Below, in pieces: positions 1 through 12,000 of a stretch of 64,000 bases of DNA (positions are counted from its first letter, which is position 1; each line of letters begins with the position of its first letter). The notes beneath the pieces are model-generated. The model had not been told where the DNA came from. It saw only the letters and a list, made by a program, of their open reading frames with translations, and made no database searches. Position numbers and translations under genes: made by a program. This stretch comes from Thalassomonas sp. RHCl1 (lineage in GTDB: Bacteria; Pseudomonadota; Gammaproteobacteria; Enterobacterales; Alteromonadaceae). Where the stretch lies: positions 186,001-250,000 of the forward strand of contig NZ_CANDNZ010000007.1 of the NCBI RefSeq assembly GCF_947387555.1, written 5' to 3'.

Positions 1-2
1 CT

Positions 3-3000
3 ACCACCAACAGCGGGCAAATACAAAGTCATGGCGAGCAACTGGTGTTTAACCAGGTAGTGGACAACAGCCAGGGCACTTTAGTACATGCCGGTAGCGG
101 TTTGTTAAGCCTGGTGGAGCTGATTAACCAGGACGGCGCTGTTTATGCGTTGGCGGATTTTGCTCTGAGCGGCGGCGATTTCAATAACCAAAATGGTGTG
201 CTCCAGGTAAGCGGCAACAGCCAGTTAACCCTGGATAATCTCGATAATACCGGCGGTGAGATCAGCAGTTTCGGCGAAACTGCCGCCCTGGATATAAGCC
301 AAACCCTGACCAACGATAACGGCAGCATTATCGGCGATGTCGAGCTGCTAACTGTCAATGCCACCGATATCCTTAACGGCAACGGCGTGATTGCCGCCAG
401 CGATAAGCTTACCCTGACTGCCGATAACATCGGCAGCAACGGTGGCCTGATCCGCAGCGAAAACTTGTTGACCATTACCAGTCAGGCCCTGAGCAATAAC
501 GGCAATGGCGTGATCAGCGCCGCCAATCTTGATATCGACAGCAGCAATATCGATAACCAAAGCGGCGTACTTGAATCTTCAACTTCCATGGCCCTGACCC
601 TGGCCAATATCAACAACCAAAACGGCCTGGTACTCTCCGGCGGTGAAATCTTCAGCTTAGCCCTTTCCGGTTTATTCGATAACAGCCAGGGAGGTGAGCT
701 TGAGGTCAACAGTACTAACTGGATGTTGGATAACCAGAATATCAATAACCAGGGCGGCACCCTGCGCCATACCGGCAGCGGCGAGTTTGTGATCAGCAGC
801 ACGCAGGCGCTGAACAACCAAAGCGGCGTTATTGCCGGTTTAGGCAATGTGACCCTCAACCTTGATGGTGAGAGTGGCGGTGAAGCATTAAATAATACTT
901 CAGGGGTGATCCAGGCATCGGGAGATTTAAGCCTTAACAGTGATTATGATCTTAATAATACTTCCGGGATATTACTGTCCGAAGGCACACTTGAGCTAGA
1001 TGCCAACAGCCTGGACAACACCGGTGGTCAGCTGCTTTCTGCCTCAGGTCTGGCGCTTACTCTGGCAGACGAACTGCTCAACAACAGCGGCCTGGTTTAT
1101 AACCAAAGCGGTGATTTTACTCTTACGGCGGATACCTTAAATAACGGCAGTGGCGTCTTGCTGCAGCAGGGGACTGGCAGCTTTGCCCTGACGTTGGCCA
1201 ATTTAAACAGCAGCGGCGAGATCAGCGGTGTCGGTGTTTTAGATATCAATGCCGCCAATGTCAATAATGCCGGGGTGATCCAGGCGGCGCAGCTGGCGCT
1301 AAACAGCGGACAATTGGTTAACAGCGGCACCCTGGCCGGTGAATTGTTGACCCTGACGGCAACTGATATCAGCAACTCCGGAGTTTTGTATGCCAGCTCC
1401 AGCCTAAGCGAGTCCCTAACCCTCAATACCGCCAATGAGATCAACAACCGCGGCGGTGTGATCCAGACCCGGGGCACGGGCCTGACGTTAAATAATGGCA
1501 TAGACAACAGCCAGGGTGAAATCCTGCTGCTAAGTGGCGGCACCCTGACAGCCAATAATGTCATCAATGACCAGGGGCAGCTGCTGAGCCTGGGCGACAT
1601 TACCCTTGATGGCAGCCTGAGCAACCAGAGCGGCACGATAGAGGCGGCACAGGCGCTTGATATTGACAGCGGCGCCGTCAACAACAGTGGCGGCGGCATG
1701 TTTGCCGGCGGTTCGTTAACCCTGGATGCCGGCAGTTTAAACAACAGCGGCGGCAGCATTACCGGCAGCGGCAGTGTCTATCGTATCAATACCAGCGGCG
1801 CCATAGACAACGGCAACGGCGGTGTGCTGGCGAGTAGCGCCAGCAATATGGAAATCAGCGGCGCGAGCTTTAACAACCAGCAAGGCACAGTGATCCATCA
1901 GGGCAGCGGCAGCCTGGCGTTATCCGGTTTCAGCGATCTCAATAATAACGGCGGTACCCTGGCCAGCGGCGGAGTGATTGCACTGGCCTTAAGCAGTTTA
2001 AGCAACGACAGCGTCAATGGTCAGCAGGCGGTTATTTCCGGGCAGGATGTCCGTTTAACCATCAATGAAGTGACTAACCGCGGCGGCGTGATCCAGGCGG
2101 ATACCCTGAGCGTTAACAGCACTAACCTGGATAACAGCGGCGGTTTGTTGCTCTCTCGAAGCAGCAGCGGTGACAGCCTGGACTTAACCGTCACAGGTGC
2201 TTTGACCAATAACAGCGGCGGTATTATTGAGTCAAACGGCAATAATTTAGAGCTCAGAAATATCGGTACTTTGTCCAATAACGGCGGGCAAATCCGCTTA
2301 CAAGGCAATGGCGCCCTGACTATCAGCCAGGCGGGCAGCTTTGATAACGGCGGCGGCGCGCTGATCTCCCAGGGCAGTTTGGTGCTGACCACAGGCACTT
2401 TGAGCAACAATTCCGGGGTGATCACTTCCCGTGGCAGTCAGGTGTTAACTGCCAGCAGCTTACAAAGCAGCGGCGGCCAGATAGAATCGGCGGCTAATTT
2501 AACCCTGGATATCGGCGGCGCTGTCAATAACAGCAGCGGCTCTGTGGTAGCAGGCGGCAGCTTAAATCTGGACGCAGACGGCAGCTTAACCAACAGCAGC
2601 GGTGTGATCTTCTCCGGCAGCAATGCGACAGTTGATGCCAGCAGTATCAATAATGCCTCAGGCACCTTAGCCGCTAACGGCAGTTTAAATATCGACGGCG
2701 GCAGCAGTTTCAGCAATAACGGCGGTGTAGTGCAGTCGGACGGTCAGTTGCAGCTAAGTGCAGCGAGCGTGGCCAACCGTTCGGGTGTGATGCAGGGGCA
2801 GAGCCTTAATGTCAGCAGCAGCGGCACACTAGACAACACCGGCGGCAGCCTAAGCGGCAGCACTGTGATGCTTGGCGGCAGCTCGTTAAATAACAGCAAC
2901 GGTACGGTACTGGCGAGCAGCAGTGCCAGTAACTCGTTGAATTTATCCGGACTGGGGACCATCAACAACAGCGGCGGCACCCTGGCCAGTTATGCCCTGA

Positions 3001-6000
3001 ATTGGTTGCTGTCGTTAAACAACATCAGCAACAGCGGCGGCAACTTAATTCATAAGGGCAGCGGCAGCTTTACCCTGAGCCAGTCGGGCACCATGCAAAA
3101 CAGCGGCACGGCGGCAACCGATGGCAACCTGGTGCTCTCGGCAAGCAGTGTCAATAACAGCGGTCAGCTGCAGGCGGCGGGCAGCTTCAGCCTTAGCGGC
3201 GGTTTAACCAATGGCAGCAGCGCACGCATTTCCGCGCAAAATATTACCGTCAACGGCGGCTCGTCGAGCATCAGCAACAGCGGCCAGATTTCTGCTGTCA
3301 ATAATTTGGATCTCAGCGGCAGCAGCATCAGTAACAGCAATTTGCTCTATGCCGGCAACAGCGCTGACCTTAGTGCCGGCACTATCAGCAACTCGGGCAC
3401 GCTCTCGGCGGATGATCTTAGCGTCACCGGTTTCTCTACCTTAACCAACAGCGGCCGTATCGAAAGTGCAAACGGCAGTTTTAGCGGTAGCCAGTTCAAC
3501 AACAACGGCTCCGGGGTCCTGGTGGCCAGCGGCACCGGCAGCAATGCCCTGAACTTAGCTGTCAGCCAGCTTACCAATGCCGGTACTATCTACAACAGCG
3601 GCAGCAGTATGAGTTTTGGCGGCTCGGTGACCAACAGCGGCCAGCTGATCCACGCCGGTACCGGCACCTTAGTGCTGGGCAATAACGGCAGTTTGGATAT
3701 CGACGGCGGTCAGGTTTCTACCGCGGGTACCGCCAGCTTGCAGGGTAACCTCAGTGGCAGCGGCGATCTTTATGCCAAACGGGCGCTGAGCATAGATACC
3801 AGCGGTACTTTTGTAAATACCAACAGCAACCTGTACACCGAAGGCGACTTGCAGATCAACAGTGCGGTGGAAAACCAGGGTGGCCAGCTGATTGCCGATG
3901 GCACCTTAGGTATCAATACCTCTGGTACGGTCAACAACAGCAACGGCTTAATGCAGGGCAATAATGTTGATATCCGCGCCGGTACGGTCAATAACAGTGG
4001 CGGTACCATCACCTCTACCGGCAGTGGCAGCGGGCAGATCCTTGCCGGCAGCCTGGATAACAGCAACGGCACCATACAGTCCACCAACAGCAGTTTTACC
4101 GTAAAAGCCACTAGCGGCAGTTTAGATAACGGCGGCGGCACCATCAGCCATAGCGGCAGCGGCACCTTAACGGTAAATGCCGGCGGCAGCATCACGCAAA
4201 ACAGCGGTCAGATCGCCACCGCAGGAGCTTTGCTGATGGATGCCGGTGGCAGCATCAATAACGACGGCGGCGCCATTACCGCGGCAGACTTTGATATTGA
4301 TGCCGGCAGCTGGTTTAGTAATGTCGGCGGCGATGTTATCGGTTTTAATAACGGCAACTCGGCACTTAGCGCCAGCTCTATCAATAACAGCTCGGGCAAG
4401 ATTGCCAATGACGGCAGCAGCCTGGCGATTTTGACGCAGGGCGCCTTGGATAACAGCAACGGCCAGATCACCTCAGCTGGCACCGGCGTGCTCGATATCA
4501 ATGCCGGCAGCGTTAAAAACGACGGCGGCAGCAGTTTGATCCTGGCCAATGGCAGTATCGATCTTAGCGGCGGCTCCAGTTTAACTAGCAGCGGTATTAT
4601 TTCTGCGGCTTCTAGCTTGACCGCCAGCGCTTCGACCATCAGCAACAGCGGTACCCTGGCCAGCCGAAACGGCGCGGCGGATGTGCAAAGCAGCAATACC
4701 TTAACCAACTCGGGCATCATCAGCGGGAAAAGCTCGCTTAATATTGATGCCGGTAGTTTAAACAACAGCGGCTCGCTGCAATCTGACGGCGGCGTGACCG
4801 TGGACAGCAACATTCAGGCGCTGGGGAAAATCTACGGCCGCGATCTTAACCTGACCACCTACAGTGCCTTTAACCTGGCAAGCGGCGATACCTTAAGCGC
4901 CAGCGGCAACCTGGTGCTAAATACCAGCGGCAACAGCATTACCAACCGCGGCAGCATAGTGGCCAGCGGCACGGCAACCTTAAGCGGCAGCACCCTGACC
5001 AACAGCGGCAGCATAAAGTCTGACGGCAACGGCCAGCTTAATTTCAGCAGCATCAGCAACACAGGTACCTTAAGCAGCGACGCCACCCTGACGGTGAACG
5101 GCAATATCACCAACAGCGGCACGGTGGCTGCGGCGGGCACTTTGGACATCAACGGCAATGCCAGCAACAGCAATTTACTGTTTGCCGGCTCCAACATGAC
5201 CATAGACGGCAATATTACCAATACCAGCAGCATTTATTCCGGCGGCGATGCTACCTTGCGCGGCGGCACTATTATCAATAATGCCGGTTCGATCGCCGCT
5301 GCCCGTAACCTGAGCCTGACGGGTACCATCAGCAATAACCGCAGCAGTTCCAGCACCAGCTTTAGCGAAGGTGAAACCACAGCATCGACTTCCGGCGGCG
5401 GAAGCCCCGGAGAGCCCGGTTTTAGCGGTTATGGCGGCTCCAGGGATAAAATTACTTATGTGACCAAGTACAACACCAGTACCACGGTTTATAACGCCAC
5501 AGTCGGCGGCAGCGCCGGTACCATAGCCGCCGGTAACAACTTAAGCTTAAGCGGCAATATCACCAACAATTACAGTACGATTTCCGCCGGCGGCAATATC
5601 ACCCTTTCCGGCAGCAGCTTAACCAATAACAGCGCCCAGAATAAGAGTATTTCCACCACGACCGAGATCCGGCAGAAATGGGTGGCCAGGTGTCTGGTGG
5701 GCTTAGATAACGGCAGTTGTGGAGAACCCGGTGTTTATAGGTTAGACAGCGAAGAAGAAATAGGCACCACCACAGAAGAGAACTTTATCGGCGGTGCCTA
5801 CGGTACCATAGCGGCAGGCGGCTCTATCAGCGGCAACTTATCCGGCCAGCTTGAAGCCACCGATGCCAGCCCGACCGGTCCGGGCAGTCGCAGCGCCAGT
5901 ACCAGTGTCAGCGGCTCCAGCGGTTCGGCGTCCCGCGGCAGCAGCGCCGGCAGTAACAGCAGCCAGAGTGCCAGTGTCAGCACCAGTAGCGGCACCAGCC

Positions 6001-9000
6001 AAAGCACTAGCGGCCAGAGCCAGAGCGCCAGCGGTGTCAGCGGCAATGCCAGCACTAATGTCAGCGTTGCCGCACAAAACCAGCAGGAAAACTTCAGCGG
6101 CAATAACAGCCAGAGCAGCAGTGCCAATACCGGCACGGTCAGTATCGCCGCCAGCGGCAATACCAGCGAGCGGACATCCGGCAGTGCCACGGCCAGCGGG
6201 CAAAGCATCAGCAATGGCGAGCAAGCTAGCCTTGCCAGCGGGTCGCAGCAGTCGGCAAGCTTTGACGGCAATGGTGAACTGGGCAACCAGGTGGCGGTAA
6301 ACAGCGGCAGTGCTGCCGGCAGCAGCGATTTAACCGATAACGGTTATAGCCAGAACCAGGTGGGCGCTGTTGCCCAGGTGAACAACCAGACGGTAGCCGG
6401 GGCCGCTGAGCAAAACCAGGGTACAGCGGGCAGCGTACTGGTTGTTGGTTCCGGTGTGCCATTGAATGTGGCGCAAAATAACCAGGCGGTGGCTGGTTAT
6501 CAGCAAACCAGCAGCCAGAGTACCGGTGCTGTCAGCCAGGGCAGCAGTTACAACAGTTTAACGGCCCAGCAGCGGCAAGCGGCAGGTTTCACCGATGGCC
6601 CGCAGATCTCAGCCGAGCATGAACAGCTGGCGATCAATGAGACGCCAACGGACGCTGTGGCGGCAAACGATCCCCGTTTTGACAGCGATGCCGATTCAAG
6701 CCAGGTGGATAACCTGGCAGCGCAAGAGGCGGTTACGACAGGCAGCACCCTGACCCTGGTGAGCAGCGGCGGCGTGAGCTTTGTCGGCGGCGGCGATCAG
6801 GGCAGTGCCTTTGATGCCAGCGCCTTTAAAGATCAGGACATGAACTATATCACCCCGGTGATAGACAACCCGGGTAGTGAAGGGCTAAGCAGCGTAGAGA
6901 CACAAGAAGTGGCAGCGCAAAGCAGCGATGCCAGCGCACAGCGCAGCGACGAGGTTGCCGTTAACGGCCCGAGTTTAAACGTCAGCGGAGAAAACCCGGA
7001 GCACAACTACACCGAGGAAAACCGCGAAGAATACCTGACCGAGCAGGCGCTGCTGGGCTCAGATCGCTTTTTAGACACCATAGGCCATGATCCCGATGAA
7101 GTGCTCAGGGAGCAGATCGAAAATGACCAAGGCCTGAGCGAACAGCGCCAGTTAAGCCAGCAGGAGCTGGCACAGCATGCCACCCAGGCGCTGATCAACG
7201 AAGCTACCGGCCACGGTGACTACCTCACCAGTTTGATAGAGCTGGAAGCTGCGGCGGCAGCGCATGCCGAGGCTGCCACTAGCGTTAACGGCAGCGGCGG
7301 CGTGCAGGCCTCGGAAAACGTCTTTTTAACCGATGAACAGGTGCGGGTACTGACCCAGGACCTGGGCTTCAACGAAGACTATATCAATGAAGGCCAGACC
7401 CAGCTGTATGCGGCGGTGGGTCAGAACGACCTGCTGGCGGACGGTGTGACCATAGGCGCAGGTACCTATTTGGATATCCGCGCTGACGGCGGTATCACGG
7501 TGGAAGCGGGCATTGGCGGCGTTGATGGCGTGATTTTACGCTCGGAAGGGGAGCTTGAAACCACGGAATTAACCTTCCTCGACAGCGACAACCTGATTGG
7601 CCTGGAGCTGGGGGGCGACTTCATCAATACCCTGGATCTGAGCGCCCAGGCGATCGTACTGGATATCGGCGGCGACTTTACCAATGACGCTACCTTGATG
7701 GCGGGCACGGAATTAAGCCTGACCAGCGGCGGCGACGTGATTAATAACGACAGCCTGCTCTCCAATGGCTTGTTGCAAATCAATGCCGGCGGCGATCTGA
7801 TCAACCAGCAGGCGCTGATTGCCGGTAATGACGTGGTGCTCAACGCGGGCGGCGATATCATCAACCGTACCGAGTTTGAGCAAAGCACCTGGGAGCGCGA
7901 GCACAAACGCGGTACCGACAGCGTCACCTACACCAGTGTTGGCGAAGCCTCTGAAATTATCTCAACCAACAGTTTGGCCATGAACGCCGGTAACAATATC
8001 GACCTGCAGGGCAGCGAGCTCAGTGCCGCCGGCGATATCAGTTTGTATGCCGGTAATGATGTTTTACTCGGCGCGATTGAAAATAAATCCGGCCGGGAAG
8101 AATATTTCAAAGGCGGTTATAAGATCAATTACGACACCACCTATGACGTGGTCAGCCTGCAGGCGGGCGGCAACCTGAGTGTGGCTGCGGGTAATAATCT
8201 TGAATCGGAAGGGGCCTTGTTTGCCGCTAACGGCGATGTTTCGCTGGCAGCGGGTAATGAGATGAACCTGCTGGCGGTGACCGAATCGCACATGGCCAGC
8301 TCGAAGAAGACCAAGAAAAGTACCTTCAAGAAAAAAATCACCATTAAAGAGTCGCAGCACGATACCGTGCTTGGCACCACAGTGGCGGCCGGCGGCGATG
8401 TCTTGATCAATGCCCTGAAAAACGAAGATGGCAGCTTGTCGGTGCAGCAAAGCGGTGATGTCAATATTGTCGGCTCCACGCTGCAATCCGGCGGGGATAT
8501 GGTAGTTGCCGGTAACGACATTAACGTACTGGCGCAAACCTATACCGACTATGAAATGAAGTCGGTGAGCAAGAAAAGCTTCGGCGGTTTAAAATCCAAG
8601 GCTAAGCTTGATGCCGAGAAGACCGAGAAACTGAGCAGCAGCCAGCTTAACTCAGGCGCGGATTTAACCCTGCTTTCCGGGGATGATGTGACCATCGGCG
8701 GCAGCGAACTCTTTGCAGGCAATGATATCAATGTCGCCGCCTTTGATGAGCTGTTAATCACCGCAGGCGAAGAAACCAGCCAGGTAGAGAAGATGCGCAA
8801 AAAAGGCGGTTTCCTCTCCGGCGGCAGCTTCTATTCCTCGAAAGAGAAAATGAACGGCGAAACCGCCACCACTGCCTACAGTTCCTTGCTCGATGCCCAG
8901 GGCAATATCAATATGGATGTCGGCAGCGGCACCGTGGTTGGTTCGGACGTGATTGCCGGCGGCAGCCTGGCTATTACCACCGATATCGGCGACATCGAAG

Positions 9001-12000
9001 TACTGGCGGCCCAGGAAACGGTGGAAACTTACTCCCACGAGCGCAAGATAGAAGTCGGTTTTGGCGATGCCTTAAAAGGGCTGAGCAACCCCACCGATAT
9101 GGTGAAGGTGGAAGACGGCCAGCTGAAATTCTCTATCGGCAACGCCACCTATGACAATGTTGACTTTAGCAGCACCAGCAATACCCAGCGCGGTTCAACC
9201 TTGGCGGCCAACGAGAGCATTACCCTGGATTCGGTGGCGGATATCCTGATCGAAGGTTCGGATATTCTTGCCGGTAACGGGGGCGACGCCGACGGCAATG
9301 CCGACAGCAGCTCCAACACCGAAGGCAGCGTTAACCTGATAGCCGGTGACAATGTCATCATCAGGGAAGCGGAAGAAAGTTATGAGGAAACGTTAGAAGA
9401 AACCCACGGCGAAGCCGAGCTGAGCCTGGTGGTGCAGCATCAGGCGGTGGAATTGGCGAAGTCGGCCGAGGCCTTTGCAGAGGCTACCGAGAAAGTTAAG
9501 CAGGCGGAAGAAGACTACCGCACCTACCAAAAAGAGCGTGACGGCCTGGAAAACCGTTTAGTCCAGCTGGAAGCGGAATATGAGGCAGGCACGCCCGGGG
9601 TCACCTATACCGATCTGATCGAACTGCGTGAACTGGTGGAAGACGTACAAAGCGATGAAGACTGGTATGTAACCGGAATCGCCCTGGCTACTGCCGATGC
9701 CACCATGAAAGGAGTGAACTTAAAACAGCAAATTGCTGCCACAGGCGCAAGCTCCGCTACTTACGGCTTTAATGTCGGGGTGCAGCTGGATGTGGATGCT
9801 ACGAAAACCAACAGCCAGTATGAAGAAACCACTTCGCGCGCTTCTAACATTAGCGGTAACAATATCAATATCGTAACCGGGTTGAACAGCCGTGACAGCG
9901 AGCAGGGCAATACCAGCACAACCTTGATTCAGGGCAGCGACCTGTTTGCAGGCAATGAGCTGAATATCGATACCGGCATGCTGGATATCCAGGCATCGCG
10001 CGATACCTCTAGCCGTTCAACGGAAACTCAAAACGGCCATATTACGGTTGCACAAACCTTGTGGGGCGCGGCAGGCGGACCGACGGTGAGCGCCAGTTAT
10101 AACCGCAATGAAAACCGTGACAGAAGCACCACCTACAATAACAGCACGCTAAGCGGCAGTGATATCAATATCACCACGACAGGCGACACCAACATCCAGG
10201 GCGGCAACATAGCCGCCAGCAATGACCTGAATCTGGATGTCGGCGGTGATTTAACACTGGAGTCGATGCAAAACCGCACCAGCGGCAGCAACAAAGGTTT
10301 TGGTATCAGTGGTGGCTTTGGCTTTAATGCCGGAGAAAACAGTGAAATGACCCAGGTTGCCACAGGTGAAGGTGCAAGTGGTGAATTTGGAGCGACAAGG
10401 GAAGTTGCCATCAGCACCGAACTGGGGGATACCACAGGCGGTGTCGGCAGTGTCAACGGCGGCTTAAATGCCAGCAGCGGCCGCTACCAGACCCGGGAGA
10501 CGGTGCTGAGCAGCATCACTGGCGGCGGTGAAGTTAATATCAATGTGGACGGCAATACCAATATTGTCGGCGCGCTGATTGCCGCAAGGGACGAAGAAGG
10601 CAACGATACCGGCAATCTGAACCTGAGTACCGGCACGCTGACCTTTACCGACCTGACCAATACCAGCTATAACAGCCAGCAAAACGCGGGCATCAATGCC
10701 AATGTCGGTATTGGCGCCACGGTCAATGACCCGAATGCGACGTCACCGACAGGCGACAGCGACACCGGCAGTAATAGCCTGGACGTGAACTCCAGCCAGT
10801 ATACCTATAGCAACACCAGCAGTACCGAAGTAGGTAAAACCCTGGCCACTATAGGTGAAGGCAACGTTACCGTGGGCGGGGAAACTTTAGGCGAAGGAGA
10901 AACGGAAGATATGAACATCAACCGCGATACCGACAACGTTGATAAAGAGCTGTACAGCGTAGACCGCCAGGAAGGCAATATTGACCTTACGGTGGATCAT
11001 GAACAGGTTGGTGAAGCGATCGATGCCGTTGGAGAGGTAATTGATGTAGTTGTTGAGTTCTCAGACGATGTTCTTACTGACTTGGGTTTGTCGGGGATGT
11101 CTGAAGATGAAATATTGGCATTACAAACAGAAATTAATAATTTGTTGCCAGATGATCTTGATGGAATTCAGACCAAACAAGTCGAGTTAAAAGAGAAAGA
11201 GCGTCAGGCAATTGCTGCGCAATTATTTGGACAAGAAGTTGATTTAAATGAAAGTATTACCGTGGTTAATGCCCAGGGTGAAACTGTCTCTATCAGTTAT
11301 GGTGAAGTCATTGATGACTTCAGTGAGCGGGGCTTTGAGGCGCTTGAGAACTTTGAAACCATTGTTAATGATCCTTCGATTGCAAATGTAGAAAACGAGG
11401 AAACGTTATTAGAGGCTCAGGAAACGGCCAAACTTTGGAAGGATAGATATCAAGAAAATAAAATCTTATACGATGCGCTTGAGATGTATGCATCTGGCAG
11501 CTTGGTCATTAAAATGGTCGCAGCCGGTGTTACTGACCTTGCGCAGGCTACGGGTGTATTACAAGAAATTGCGGAAGGAGCAAGCAGTTTAAAAGACTCT
11601 GCAACAATTGCACTTATCAAGCTTAAGAATGGTATAGATAATCTGGTATCAACAGGCAGTACAAGCAAGGGGCCCAAGAATAATGATAATGTTGGAAACG
11701 TTGAAGACCTGGCTTCTAAAGATGTGAAAGAGAATGCTGGTGAGATCAACTTTAATGGAAGTAATGTTGATGAAGTTGTAGATGCACCAATTGGTTCCGG
11801 TGTGGGCTCTCTTCCTCCGGTTGATCCTAACAAAGTTGTTCATTTAGAAGACTTCTTAGCAGATAATTATGTTCATGAAGGTATCAAAAAGAATATTCTG
11901 AGCGATATTGATAGCTCTGATTTTACTAAGCTTTTTACAAGCGGTGACCAGAAAGTCGTAGATGCTTTTATAGCTGACTATAAGGCAGCAAATAATATTG

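Noticed and set aside
143-11843. Many long open frames on the minus strand opposite the adhesin gene
   Set aside because: They are a by-product of the GC-biased, repetitive codon pattern of the adhesin. They are Leu/Pro/Ser-rich, lack ribosome-binding sites and show no family motifs.
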